Assembly: GCF_014636315.1 (NCBI RefSeq)
Contig: NZ_BMED01000001.1
Location: 620,316-684,315 of the forward strand
DNA: 64,000 bases
Source of the DNA: Parundibacterium terreum
GTDB taxonomy: Bacteria; Pseudomonadota; Gammaproteobacteria; Burkholderiales; Burkholderiaceae_D
Reading direction: 5' to 3'
Numbering within the stretch: the first letter of the stretch is position 1; each line of letters starts with the position of its first letter. The notes under the pieces were generated by a model that did no database searches, was not told the origin of the DNA, and worked only from the letters and a program-made list of their open reading frames with translations. The position numbers and the translations under genes were made by a program. This document shows, one piece after another, positions 1 to 8,963 of the stretch.

Positions 1-2795
1 GACGCGGCATGCGTGTGGTGCAGGATGCGGCAGAGCTACCGGCTGCCTACGCGCGCTGCGTGTCTGAGGCACATGCGGCATTTGGCGTGGACAGCGTCTA
101 TCTGGAACGCCTGATCACGCATGCGCGGCATATAGAGATACAGATCGCAGGCGATGGCGATCAGGTCATGGCATTGGGCGACCGTGAATGCACCTTGCAA
201 AGGCGCTTCCAAAAACTGGTGGAAATTGCGCCCAGCCCTACGCTGTCTGCGGAGCTTCGCCGCCGCATCACCGATGCGGCATTGGAGCTGGCGCGCCAGG
301 TCCGCTACCGCAGCCTGGGAACTTTTGAGTTCCTCGTGGACGACAGCTCCGGCGACCTGCCCTTCGTTTTCATCGAAGCCAATCCCCGCCTGCAGGTAGA
401 GCACACGGTAACGGAAGAAGTCACCGGCATCGACCTGGTGCAACTACAGATACGGATTGCCGCCGGCGATTCGTTGGCCGATTGCGGTCTTGACCCGTCT
501 GCACCGCCACAACAGCAAGGCTTCGCGATGCAATTGCGCATCAATGCAGAAACTGTCGATGCCCAGGGCAATGCCTTTGCTTCCGGCGGCAGCCTGGAGC
601 ATTTCGACCTGCCTTCCGGCCCCGGCGTGCGGGTGGATACGCACGGCTATGCTGGCTACGCACCGTCTCCCCATTACGATACCCTGCTGGCCAAGCTGAT
701 CGTCAGCAGCCGCAGCCCGCAGTTTAGCGATCTCGTGCGCCGCGCGCGCCGGGTGCTGGACGAATGCCGCATCACAGGTATGGACACCAACCTGCCCCTG
801 CTGAGGGCGCTGGCAGCACGGCCCGAGTTTGCTCCGCATGAAGTGCATACCCGTTTTGTTGAGCAGCATTTGCCGGAGCTATTGCAGGCCGCCGCAAAAA
901 TGACAGACAAGCACGGCCCTACGCCTGCAGCAAAAAAGCTGACGGCCACGGCCTTGCAGCAGGAAGATTTTGACGACACCCTCATCACCTCACGTTCACC
1001 GATGCCCGCCAAGCTGGTACAGATTGCCGTCAAGGTGGGAGATACGGTCACGGCAAGGACCCAGCTTGCGGTGATAGAAGCAATGAAGATGGAGCATGTG
1101 GTGCTGGCGGAAAGCGCTGGCCGCATACTGGAAATCCGTGTGCAAGCCGGCGAATTCCTGTCGCAAGGCCAGGTCCTGATCCTGCTGGAACCGGTGGATG
1201 CAGAAGCCGCATCCCATTCGGAAGAACGCCAGGCAGACATAGAACATATCAGGCCGGACCTGCAAAAGATCATAGATCGGCACGCATACACATTGGATAT
1301 CAATCGGCCTGCCGCCGTGGACAAGCGCCACGCCCAGGGCGGCCGCACCGCCCGTGAAAACATTGCCGACCTGTGCGACGACGGCAGCTTTATCGAATAC
1401 GGCGCGCTGGCCATTGCAGCGCAGACCCGCCGCCGCACTATCGAAGACCTGATCGCCAATACCCCGGCAGACGGCATGGTCACCGGCCTGGGCAGCATCA
1501 ATGGCGCATTGTTCGGCGCGGAAAAATCGCGCTGCGCCGTACTGGCCTACGACTATACCGTGCTGGCCGGCACCCAGGGCATGCGCAACCACCACAAGAC
1601 CGATCGCCTGCTGGCGCTGGCGCACCAGCTCAAGGTACCGGTGGTGCTGTTTGCCGAAGGTGGCGGTGGCCGCCCCGGCGATACCGACATGCCCATCGTT
1701 GCCGGGCTGAACAATCATACCTTCAGCCAGTTTGCGGCACTGTCCGGCAAGGTGCCGGTAGTGGGCATCGTGCATGGCCGCTGCTTCGCGGGCAACGCCG
1801 CATTGCTGGGATGCAGCGACGTCATCATCGCCACCGCCAGCAGCAATATCGGCATGAGCGGCCCGGCCATGATAGAAGGCGGCGGGCTGGGAACCTACAG
1901 GCCGGAAGAGATCGGCCCCAGCAACGTACAGACGGCCAACGGCGTGATCGACATCCTGGTACCGGATGAGGCGCACGCGGTAAAAGCCGCCAAGCAATAC
2001 CTGTCTTATTTCCAGGGCCGCACGACCGAATGGGAATGTGCAGACCAGCGCCTGCTGCGCAACGCCATCCCGGAAAACCGCCTGCGCGTGTATGACGTAC
2101 GCAAGGTCATGCAGGCCCTGGTGGATACCGGCTCACAGTTAGAGGTACGGGCAGGCTTCGGCGCCGGCCTGATCACCGCGCTGGCCCGCATAGAAGGCCG
2201 GCCGGTAGGCATCGTCGCCAACAACCCCAAGCACCTGGGTGGCGCCATCGACGTGGAAGCAGCCGACAAGGCCGCCCGCTTCATGCAGCTCTGTAATGCT
2301 CACGGCCTGCCCATCGTATCACTGACAGATACGCCCGGCTTCATGGTCGGCCCGGACATAGAAGCCCAGGCCCAGGTCCGCCATGTATGCCGCATGTTCG
2401 TCATCGCCGCCCACCTGCGCGTGCCCTACTTCACCGTCGTGCTGCGCAAAGGCTACGGCCTGGGCGCACAAGCGATGGCAGCCGGCGGCTTTGATGCACC
2501 CGTCTTCACCGTCTCCTGGCCGACCGGCGAATTCGGCGCGATGGGCCTGGAAGGCGCAGTCCGCCTGGGCTACAAGAAAGAACTGGAAGCCGCCCCCACC
2601 GACGAAGAACGAGACGCGCTGTTCAGGAAACTGGTAGCCCAGCAATACAAAAACGGCGAAGCCACCAATATGGCAGCCACGCTGGAAATAGACGCAGTGA
2701 TCGACCCCGCCGACACCCGCGCCTGGCTGGTGCGCGGCTTGCAGAGTGCGAAGGAAGTTGTGAATGACGGGAGCTTGTTTGTGGATACCTGGTAA
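1..2795 (+). CDS. Single-chain biotin-dependent acyl-CoA carboxylase (5' partial)
   Basis: ATP- and biotin-dependent carboxylation of a short acyl-CoA (acetyl- or propionyl-type; substrate not decidable here). The window opens inside the gene: the first in-frame residues (RGMRVV) are the end of the glycine-rich ATP loop of biotin carboxylase. Domains run from the biotin carboxylase C-terminal half (nt 3 to about 880), to a biotinyl domain with EAMKMEHVV (biotin lysine codon 1086-1088), to a carboxyltransferase (about 1250 to the end, with glycine-rich oxyanion segments). The order BC-BCCP-CT in one chain resembles eukaryotic ACC and differs from the separate AccABCD subunits. About 930 residues are visible; the full protein is probably near 1,100. 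The ATG at 9 is internal, not the start. Confidence 0.93.
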   Translation, partial: RGMRVVQDAAELPAAYARCVSEAHAAFGVDSVYLERLITHARHIEIQIAGDGDQVMALGDRECTLQRRFQKLVEIAPSPTLSAELRRRITDAALELARQVRYRSLGTFEFLVDDSSGDLPFVFIEANPRLQVEHTVTEEVTGIDLVQLQIRIAAGDSLADCGLDPSAPPQQQGFAMQLRINAETVDAQGNAFASGGSLEHFDLPSGPGVRVDTHGYAGYAPSPHYDTLLAKLIVSSRSPQFSDLVRRARRVLDECRITGMDTNLPLLRALAARPEFAPHEVHTRFVEQHLPELLQAAAKMTDKHGPTPAAKKLTATALQQEDFDDTLITSRSPMPAKLVQIAVKVGDTVTARTQLAVIEAMKMEHVVLAESAGRILEIRVQAGEFLSQGQVLILLEPVDAEAASHSEERQADIEHIRPDLQKIIDRHAYTLDINRPAAVDKRHAQGGRTARENIADLCDDGSFIEYGALAIAAQTRRRTIEDLIANTPADGMVTGLGSINGALFGAEKSRCAVLAYDYTVLAGTQGMRNHHKTDRLLALAHQLKVPVVLFAEGGGGRPGDTDMPIVAGLNNHTFSQFAALSGKVPVVGIVHGRCFAGNAALLGCSDVIIATASSNIGMSGPAMIEGGGLGTYRPEEIGPSNVQTANGVIDILVPDEAHAVKAAKQYLSYFQGRTTEWECADQRLLRNAIPENRLRVYDVRKVMQALVDTGSQLEVRAGFGAGLITALARIEGRPVGIVANNPKHLGGAIDVEAADKAARFMQLCNAHGLPIVSLTDTPGFMVGPDIEAQAQVRHVCRMFVIAAHLRVPYFTVVLRKGYGLGAQAMAAGGFDAPVFTVSWPTGEFGAMGLEGAVRLGYKKELEAAPTDEERDALFRKLVAQQYKNGEATNMAATLEIDAVIDPADTRAWLVRGLQSAKEVVNDGSLFVDTW

Positions 2796-2913
2796 AGGCA
2801 AAGGAGTGAAGCGCGCGCTACTGTTCATGCAATTAAACGAAAGCATTCTCCCCTTGCCAAGCGGCAAAAACATATCAACATCTTCAGGAAAGCAAAGTAC
2901 CGCTCAATGAAAG

Positions 2914-2944
2914 CATATGTTGCAAAAAAAATATTGCACATATG
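2914..2944. promoter_or_regulatory. Imperfect inverted repeat upstream of the PEP-CTERM gene
   Basis: CATATGTTGCAA (2914-2925) and TTGCACATATG (2934-2944) are reverse complements apart from one extra T. They lie in an AT-rich stretch about 90 bp before the PEP-CTERM gene. This could be a regulator site or an RNA hairpin; nothing identifies the factor. Confidence 0.35.
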
Positions 2945-3036
2945 TTAATTAGTATGCAAAAATGCAATTTCCATGTTAATTCATTGGAAACTTATTTTGT
3001 ATCTAAAGATATGAATTTACCTTAAAGGAATAGAGA

Positions 3037-3612
3037 ATGCCTCGTATCATCAAGCTTATTTTCGCCTCCCTTGCTACGGTATTAATATGTAGTTCTGCTC
3101 ACGCCAGCCTGGACTGGAACTTGACGCTCAATAAATCGAACCTGGGCACGCTGTCGGCAACTGAAAACGTATACGCGCAGGCGACCCTCTACAATCTGGC
3201 AAGTTCGACCGAATCTCTCGATCTATCTTTGCCGCACGGATTTGGACTTTATGCAGTAAAGCACGATGGTATTTCCGACTACCAATACAATGAGGGATTT
3301 GGACACGACGACGTTTTTCCATGGCTCGACTGGAGTACTGCGATGGGAAAGATCGTGCTTGCGCCAGGAGAATCGAAGACTTTTGATTTCTTTTGGCTAT
3401 GGTCTTCAAGTCCTGACGGGATCGAACAGGGAGCCTACTCCATACAGGCGGAGATGTGTTTAGGATCGGGCTTTGGTTGCTCAGGATTAGACACGCGTAC
3501 TGTTACGTTGAATTGGGACGTTGCCGCGGTCCCGGAACCATCGGCCCCAGCCCTCCTCCTGTTGGGAGTGGGATTGATTGTAATTTCCATGCGTAGACGA
3601 CGCGCTTGGTAA
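3037..3612 (+). CDS. PEP-CTERM sorting-domain secreted protein
   Basis: A 191-residue exported protein. It has a signal peptide (residues 1 to about 23, ending AHA) and a C-terminal PEP-CTERM signal: VPEPS, a hydrophobic helix and a final RRRR cluster. PEP-CTERM proteins are processed by exosortase, usually in bacteria with exopolysaccharide clusters. The middle part, roughly 140 residues, looks beta-rich and has no family I recognise. The ribosome site AAGGA precedes the ATG by 8 nt. GC content of the gene and its upstream region is visibly lower than its neighbours, hinting at acquisition. No exosortase gene is in the window. The tail signal makes the class assignment firm; the function is unknown. 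Confidence 0.85.
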   Translation: MPRIIKLIFASLATVLICSSAHASLDWNLTLNKSNLGTLSATENVYAQATLYNLASSTESLDLSLPHGFGLYAVKHDGISDYQYNEGFGHDDVFPWLDWSTAMGKIVLAPGESKTFDFFWLWSSSPDGIEQGAYSIQAEMCLGSGFGCSGLDTRTVTLNWDVAAVPEPSAPALLLLGVGLIVISMRRRRAW

Positions 3613-3692
3613 ACGAAAGCCAAGAGATTTCCCGTGCTATCGCAATGACATTGCAATAAAGGCTAACTTGGACAGTCTCCCAGTTCTGTCGC

Positions 3693-4067
3693 TTAAGCCT
3701 CGCCCGCTATATCGGAAGACAGTTTTCCATGCATGAGCTGCGCCTGGGCGGCGCTGAGTTGGGTTTCCAGTTCCTGGATGCGTTGCAGCAGGCGCACGGC
3801 GACGCCAAGGCCCGCAGGGTCCAGTTCAAAATCGTCCCGCAGGCGCCTGGCGGTTCTTGCGATGACCAGATAGTGTTGCTGGAAGAGCAGGTTGCCATCG
3901 GCGGTGGAGTTTGCAGTGATCAAGCCCATTTCCACCAGGTGATCCAGTTCGGCGGCGGACAAGCCGGATAAGCTGACGAGTTCTTCGATGGAACAGAAGC
4001 TGGTTTCGTTCAGCCAAACGGCATCCACTTTTTCCACTGTGTGTATTGTCGTTCCGGATGCCATCAT
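3693..4067 (-). CDS. cbpM: Chaperone modulator CbpM
   Basis: A 124-residue protein that binds the J-domain of CbpA and modulates its co-chaperone and DNA-binding activity (family knowledge). The N-terminal half is a MerR-like helix-turn-helix (CSIEELVSLSGLSAAELDHLVEMG begins near residue 25); the C-terminal part is a coiled-coil-like helix rich in Q and L. The ATG overlaps the cbpA stop in an ATGA, so the two are translationally coupled, as in E. coli cbpAM. A longer reading frame extends to 4343 but runs inside cbpA and is rejected. The second ATG at 4064 is an alternative start. Confidence 0.88.
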   Translation of the reverse strand: MMASGTTIHTVEKVDAVWLNETSFCSIEELVSLSGLSAAELDHLVEMGLITANSTADGNLLFQQHYLVIARTARRLRDDFELDPAGLGVAVRLLQRIQELETQLSAAQAQLMHGKLSSDIAGEA

Positions 4068-5056
4068 GCACCTCCCGATTGAAATTTTGCGTAATGCGCG
4101 CGCGGATTGAAGGTGGATTGCGCAGCCAGTTTTTCGTATAGCTGGCGCTCTTCCGCCGTGACTTCCCTCGGGACGTCGATGCGCACCACCGCATACAGAT
4201 CGCCCATGCTGCCGTCTGCCTTGGGCAGGCCTCGCCTTGCGAGGCGCAGGCGGCGGGCATTGACGGTGTTTGCGGGGATATTCATTTCTACGGTGCCGCC
4301 CAGCGTGGGTATGTTGACGCTCGCTCCCAGCAACGCTTCCCACGGTGCCAGTGGCAGGTCCATGTACAGGTCCCTGCCGTCGATGCGGTATAGCGGATGC
4401 GGAAGGATACGCAGCACGATATACAGGTCACCCTGTTTGCCGCCATGCATGCCTGGGCCGCCCTTGCCTGCCAGACGCAGGCGCTGGCCGTCTTCCGCGC
4501 CCTTGGGCACCTTGACCCGAAAGGTTTTCGGGACGCGATGTACCAGCCCTTGCGCATCGTGTTCCGGCAGATTGACGCTGACATCGATTTCCGTGCCAGC
4601 GTAAAGCTGCTCCAGCGTGACCGGTTCTTCAATCTCAAAGTCTTGCCCATCCTGCGGCCATTGTTGACGTGAAAATCCGCCTGCGTGAGCGCCGCCACCC
4701 TTGCGGGCCGCAGCAAAGGCCGCCATCAGGTCTGCCATATCCACGTCTTCGAAGGATGCACCGCCATTGAAATTATCGGTGCCATGGCCGCCGCCAGGTT
4801 GCTGAGCAAATCCTCCGCGCGGGGCAAACTCTTCGCCGTCTTTGTGGATGCCCAGCTGATCGTATTCTGCGCGCTTTTCTTCGTCTTTCAGCACGCGATA
4901 GGCTTCGGCAACTTCCTTGAACTTGCTCTCCCCTTCGGCGTCCTTGGAGATATCCGGATGGTATTTGTGTGCAAGCTTGCGGTAAGCCTGCTTGATCTCG
5001 GCCTGGGTAGCCGTTCTATCCACTCCCAGGGCAGCATAGTAGTCGGTGTATTTCAT
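4064..5056 (-). CDS. cbpA: DnaJ-family co-chaperone CbpA
   Basis: A 330-residue type-II DnaJ homologue and nucleoid-associated co-chaperone that stimulates DnaK. A J-domain spans residues about 1-70, with the HPD motif in KYHPDISKD. A G-rich linker follows (about 75-125), then two C-terminal beta-barrel substrate-binding domains (about 125-310). There is no cysteine-rich zinc finger, which separates CbpA from DnaJ. It is first in a two-gene unit with cbpM (4-nt overlap). The start is supported by a GGGA ribosome site just upstream. Confidence 0.93.
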   Translation of the reverse strand: MKYTDYYAALGVDRTATQAEIKQAYRKLAHKYHPDISKDAEGESKFKEVAEAYRVLKDEEKRAEYDQLGIHKDGEEFAPRGGFAQQPGGGHGTDNFNGGASFEDVDMADLMAAFAAARKGGGAHAGGFSRQQWPQDGQDFEIEEPVTLEQLYAGTEIDVSVNLPEHDAQGLVHRVPKTFRVKVPKGAEDGQRLRLAGKGGPGMHGGKQGDLYIVLRILPHPLYRIDGRDLYMDLPLAPWEALLGASVNIPTLGGTVEMNIPANTVNARRLRLARRGLPKADGSMGDLYAVVRIDVPREVTAEERQLYEKLAAQSTFNPRAHYAKFQSGGA

Positions 5057-5164
5057 AGATCCCGTGCGTTCTGTACGTTGACTGTCGGAGTCCTGTTTTG
5101 CCTCGCTAGATTACATACTAGGCGTTTTGTATTGATGCCGCAAAAAATATGGGTAGACATAGCA

Positions 5165-5199
5165 GACCGGCCCTTACAGCAATGCAATAAGGGCCGGTT
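5165..5199 (-). terminator. Strong hairpin downstream of the ferritin-like gene
   Basis: CCGGCCCTTA (5167-5176) and TAAGGGCCGG (5188-5197) form a perfect 10-bp stem, extended by an A-T and a G-T pair. It lies 57 bp after the stop of the minus-strand ferritin-like gene and before cbpA. No T-tract follows on either strand, so it may be an RNA-stability or attenuating hairpin rather than an intrinsic terminator. Confidence 0.45.
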
Positions 5200-5255
5200 G
5201 CGCGTCTCTGGCGGCGGCATCAACAGCGGCTGGAACTGCGCCTAAGTCTATATGC

Positions 5256-5801
5256 CTAGGAAAGAAAATCCTTCATGTCATCCGCATGCTCCTCTTCCAC
5301 GGCCATGATGCCGATCAGCATTTGACGTGTTGTTGGATCGGAGTCGCCGATTTTTTCTATCATCTGGCGATAGGATTCTATTGCCACCCGCTCGGCGATC
5401 AGGTTGGCACGCACCATCGCTTGCACGTCGCTGGAATCGTCATATTCTGCGTGGCTGCGCTCAGTCAGCGAAGCGGGATTAAAGTCTGGCTCGCCGTTCA
5501 GTTGCACGATGCGCTCGGCGATCTGGTCAGCATGGCCTTCTTCTTCCTGCGCGTGCTGCAGGAACTCAGCCTTGACGGCAATGTTCTCGCGGCCCGTCAC
5601 GGTAAAGTAATGGCGCTTGTAACGCATCACGCAGACCAATTCGGTCGCTAACGCGCCGTTCAAGAGGTCGATAATCTCCTGGCGATTGCCCTGGTAGCCT
5701 GCAGTCACCGCCCCATCATCCAGGTTTTTCGCTGCAGCACGTATGGCGGCAGTATCAATGGATGATTTGGCTTTGGACTGGGATGGTTGATTTGAGCTCA
5801 T
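5256..5801 (-). CDS. Bacterioferritin-like ferritin-family protein
   Basis: A 181-residue four-helix ferritin-like protein, probably for iron storage or oxidation. Diiron ligand-like residues are visible in the expected order: E in LATELVCVMRYK, the E/H pair in HAQEEEGHADQIAERI, E in IAERVAIESY, and the EEEH pair in IMAVEEEHADDM. A 45-residue low-complexity polar N-terminal extension precedes the ferritin core, making it longer than typical Bfr (about 158 residues). No clear haem-ligand methionine can be assigned, so it may be a bacterioferritin or a DPS-like/ferritin-like relative. The ribosome site GAAGG is well placed. Confidence 0.8.
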   Translation of the reverse strand: MSSNQPSQSKAKSSIDTAAIRAAAKNLDDGAVTAGYQGNRQEIIDLLNGALATELVCVMRYKRHYFTVTGRENIAVKAEFLQHAQEEEGHADQIAERIVQLNGEPDFNPASLTERSHAEYDDSSDVQAMVRANLIAERVAIESYRQMIEKIGDSDPTTRQMLIGIMAVEEEHADDMKDFLS

Positions 5802-6165
5802 GATTTTCCTTCTTTCTGTGTTTAGTCGGACTAGCTTTGTATTTATAAACGTCCCAGTCGCTGGCTTCGGTGCGCCGCTTCACACAAGAACCGAGCTTAC
5901 CCACATATACTGTTAACAATGCTGTGGATAACCCAAGCCGGCATACGCCAAGCGATTGATTTAAAAGGGAATTGATGTACTGATTAAAATTGAGGCAGGA
6001 AAACCGCATCTGCCCGGCAGCCCCAATACCACCGCAACTTGCACATGCAGTCGCCGATAAATGCATGTTGCAGCGCGATAATGTTGTTAGTACTTAATTT
6101 AGGCTTCGATTTGCACAGACTCACCGTTATAATCCCCACCTGTCTTTAAAAAGGGTATTTTTATC
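5802..6165. other. Divergent intergenic region, ferritin-like gene / psd
   Basis: These 364 bp separate two divergently transcribed genes and must hold both promoters. A perfect TATAAT lies at 6128-6133, 33 bp before the psd start, but only a weak -35 is found at the proper distance. No open reading frame here has a ribosome site. Confidence 0.5.
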
Positions 6166-7026
6166 GTGTCCGATCGTCTTGCCGTATTGCCGCAGTACCT
6201 GATGCCTAAAAAGGCGATGACCTCTTTTGGCTCCCTGATTGCCGATGCACGGGCAGGCAATATCACGACCGGCATCATCCGTCGCTTTGTCCGGAAATAT
6301 AAGGTCAATATGGACGAAGCTGCGAACCCGGACATCACCAGCTATACCAGCTTCAATGATTTCTTTACCCGCGCATTGCGCGAAGGCGCCCGCCCGCTGG
6401 CGGCAGCGCCCTTCGTCTGCCCGGTGGATGGCGCCATCAGCCAGTTCGGCGCGATACAGCAAGACCAGATCTTCCAGGCCAAGGGCCATCAATACTCCAC
6501 CACGGCGCTGGTAGGCGGCGACCGCACGTTGGCAGCCCAGTACGAAAACGGAAGCTTTGCCACGATCTACCTGAGCCCCAAGGATTACCATCGCATCCAT
6601 ATGCCTTGCGATGGCCGCCTGACGCGGATGATTTATGTACCGGGTGAGCTATTCTCCGTCAATCCGACCACCGCACGCGGCGTGCCCGGCCTGTTTGCGC
6701 GCAATGAGCGCGTGGTCTGCGTATTTGAATCGGAGCATGGTCCGTTTGTGCTGACATTGGTCGGCGCGACTATTGTCGGCAGCATGGCAACGGTATGGCA
6801 CGGCGTGGTCAACCCGCCGCGTACCCGCGACATCCGCGAATGGAAATATGAAGACCAGAACATCGTCCTAAAAAAAGGCGAAGAGATGGGCCGCTTCCTG
6901 CTGGGCTCCACGGTTGTGCTGCTATTCCCGAAAGACACGGTAAGCTTCAATCCTTCATGGGAACCTGCAGGTGCAGTGCGCATGGGTGAAACCATGGGTG
7001 AGCTGCCGAAAAAAACACCCGTTTGA
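6166..7026 (+). CDS. psd: Phosphatidylserine decarboxylase proenzyme
   Basis: Converts phosphatidylserine to phosphatidylethanolamine at the inner membrane, the last step of PE synthesis. The 286-residue proenzyme carries the LGST motif (LLGSTVVLLF, near residue 245), where self-cleavage between G and S creates the pyruvoyl group on the alpha chain. Also visible are the conserved PVDG and DYHRIHMP segments; in this family the Asp and His of these segments belong to the self-cleavage and catalytic machinery. The start codon is GTG. The gene stands alone between a divergent ferritin-like gene and convergent pgeF. Confidence 0.95.
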   Translation: MSDRLAVLPQYLMPKKAMTSFGSLIADARAGNITTGIIRRFVRKYKVNMDEAANPDITSYTSFNDFFTRALREGARPLAAAPFVCPVDGAISQFGAIQQDQIFQAKGHQYSTTALVGGDRTLAAQYENGSFATIYLSPKDYHRIHMPCDGRLTRMIYVPGELFSVNPTTARGVPGLFARNERVVCVFESEHGPFVLTLVGATIVGSMATVWHGVVNPPRTRDIREWKYEDQNIVLKKGEEMGRFLLGSTVVLLFPKDTVSFNPSWEPAGAVRMGETMGELPKKTPV

Positions 7027-7110
7027 TAAAAGTACTTTGAGCTCTCCAGGAGTTTGTTGCGAACCTCCGGCAGGATACCGCAACAGCTCCAGCTCATTTC
7101 CCCAAAATTG

Positions 7111-7779
7111 CTAAGGCAAGATCATCGCACCTGAATGCAGTTGCGGCCCGCGGTCCCCACGCCTGTAACTCCTGAACAAAAAATCGCCTTGCGCATCGCG
7201 CGTGCACGAAGTACACAGCTTCAGGTTGTCCACCTCGCCTATGCCTATCTTGCACAGTTCCGCCTCTGCTACTGCATGCAGCTCCAGGTGACGGTAGCGC
7301 GGAACAACTGCCTCCGCCGCCTGTGTATGAAAATGTGCAACAAACTCAGCCGCAAGCTCTTCGCTCACTTCGTAACAGCAGGAACCTATGGTGGGGCCGA
7401 CCGCAGCGACCCACTGCTGGGGATCTTCGCCATTCTCTTTCAAGCGTTCCGCCAGCGTATCGACAATGCCGCCTATCAGCCCGCGCCATCCGGCATGCAC
7501 CGCCGCCACTTTCTTGCCATCGCGCCGCGCCAGCACGATGGGCACGCAATCGGCCGTAATCACACTGATGGGAATGCCGGGCACCGCTGAAAACAGGCCG
7601 TCTGCATCGCCGCACTCCTGATTCATTTGCAGCACTTCTGCGACTTGCTTGCCGTGTGTCTGTTTCTTTTCCGGCTTGCCCTGCCATGCATCCTTAAAAA
7701 CCTGGGGAACCAATTCGCTTGCGGTTCCAAACCCATGCACGATGCCGGGAACTGAAAGTAGTAACTTGCTGGTGATCAA
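7111..7779 (-). CDS. pgeF: Purine nucleoside phosphorylase / multicopper-type YfiH (PgeF) protein
   Basis: A 222-residue member of the YfiH/LACC1 family. Members have been described as purine nucleoside-cleaving enzymes and as editing factors for peptidoglycan precursors. The three zinc-site segments are intact: THGKQV, TADCVP and HAGWRG. The protein starts at a TTG codon (7777-7779) preceded by GGAG at 5 nt, which decides the start. Length is slightly short for the family (about 245), mainly at the N-terminus. It is convergent with psd. Confidence 0.88.
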   Translation of the reverse strand: MITSKLLLSVPGIVHGFGTASELVPQVFKDAWQGKPEKKQTHGKQVAEVLQMNQECGDADGLFSAVPGIPISVITADCVPIVLARRDGKKVAAVHAGWRGLIGGIVDTLAERLKENGEDPQQWVAAVGPTIGSCCYEVSEELAAEFVAHFHTQAAEAVVPRYRHLELHAVAEAELCKIGIGEVDNLKLCTSCTRDAQGDFLFRSYRRGDRGPQLHSGAMILP

Positions 7780-7982
7780 AATAACTCCGCTTAAATCTAT
7801 TTATTCAAACTTATCTATTCACATTGCGATGCCGGCGCATCCTGCCTTGGCTAGCCGGCTCAGGTGCCCCACTGTAGTGGGCTTTACTTGCATCGTCAAT
7901 GCCACCTGCTACAAAAGTGGCGCCAGCAAGGAAGATGGAATTTGTGTACAGTAAGCCTTCCATTTCATTGCAAAGGCCCAGC

Positions 7983-8963
7983 ATGCAATACACCAAACTC
8001 GGCAATACCGGTACCGACATCTCTCGCCTCTGTCTCGGCTGCATGACCTACGGCGTGCCCGAGCGCGGCACGCATCCGTGGACCATGCCCGAAGAACCTA
8101 GCCGCCCCCTGATCAAGCAGGCACTGGACCTGGGCATCAATTTTTTTGATACGGCCAACATCTATTCCGACGGCACCAGCGAAGAAATCGTCGGCCGCGC
8201 CTTGAAGGATTACGCCAATCGCGACAGCATTGTGGTTGCGACCAAGGTGCATGGCCGCATGCGTGCCGGACCTAACGGCGCCGGACTTTCCCGCAAAGCC
8301 ATCATGCAGGCGATAGACGCCAGCCTGAAGCGCTTGAACATGGATTATGTGGACCTGTACCAGATCCATCGCTGGGACTACGCCACGCCGATAGAAGAAA
8401 CGCTGGAAGCGCTGCACGACCTGATCAAGGCCGGCAAGGTGCGCTACATAGGTGCATCGTCAATGTATGCGTGGCAGTTTTCTAAGGCGCTGCATCTGGC
8501 GGAAAAACACAATTGGACCCGCTTCATCACGATGCAGAATCACTACAACCTGATCAACCGCGAGGAAGAGCGCGAGATGCTGCCGCTATGCGCCTCAGAG
8601 AAAATAGGCGTCTTGCCGTGGAGCCCTCTGGCCCGCGGCCGCCTGACGCGCGATTGGGATGAGAAAACGGCGCGCACCGAGAGCGATGAATTCGGCAAGG
8701 GCCTGTACACCAAAACGGTAGAATCGGACCGTGCCATCGTGGAACGCGTTGCGCAGATCGCCAGCCAGCGCGGTGTGCCGCGCGCGCAGATTGCGATGGC
8801 CTGGCTGCTCAGCAAGAGCGCCGTTACCTCCCCCATCATAGGCGCATCCAAACCACAGCATCTGGAAGACGCTGTGGCGGCACTGGAAATCAAACTCAGC
8901 AGCGAAGAGATTGCAGCGCTGGAAGCGCCCTATGTACCGCACCCGGTAGTGGGCTTTTCCTGA
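7983..8963 (+). CDS. Aldo/keto reductase (YajO-like)
   Basis: A 326-residue NADPH-dependent oxidoreductase with a TIM-barrel fold. The catalytic tetrad is recognisable: D in FFDTANIYSDG with Y, K in VVATKVHGRM, and H in LYQIHRWD. The cofactor segment is near the C-terminus (SPIIGASKPQHLEDA). The sequence pattern resembles E. coli YajO; the substrate is not known. The ATG at 7983 is chosen because homology begins there (QYTKLGNTG); a 28-residue upstream extension has no family support. The 3' end overlaps the convergent aqpS gene by 34 bp. Confidence 0.9.
   Translation: MQYTKLGNTGTDISRLCLGCMTYGVPERGTHPWTMPEEPSRPLIKQALDLGINFFDTANIYSDGTSEEIVGRALKDYANRDSIVVATKVHGRMRAGPNGAGLSRKAIMQAIDASLKRLNMDYVDLYQIHRWDYATPIEETLEALHDLIKAGKVRYIGASSMYAWQFSKALHLAEKHNWTRFITMQNHYNLINREEEREMLPLCASEKIGVLPWSPLARGRLTRDWDEKTARTESDEFGKGLYTKTVESDRAIVERVAQIASQRGVPRAQIAMAWLLSKSAVTSPIIGASKPQHLEDAVAALEIKLSSEEIAALEAPYVPHPVVGFS

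Noticed and set aside
4068..4343. Longer cbpM frame reaching into cbpA
   Set aside because: It lies entirely within cbpA; coupling at the ATGA overlap explains the true start.
7899..7982. 28-codon N-terminal extension of the aldo/keto reductase
   Set aside because: Family homology starts at 7983, and the extra residues are low-complexity.
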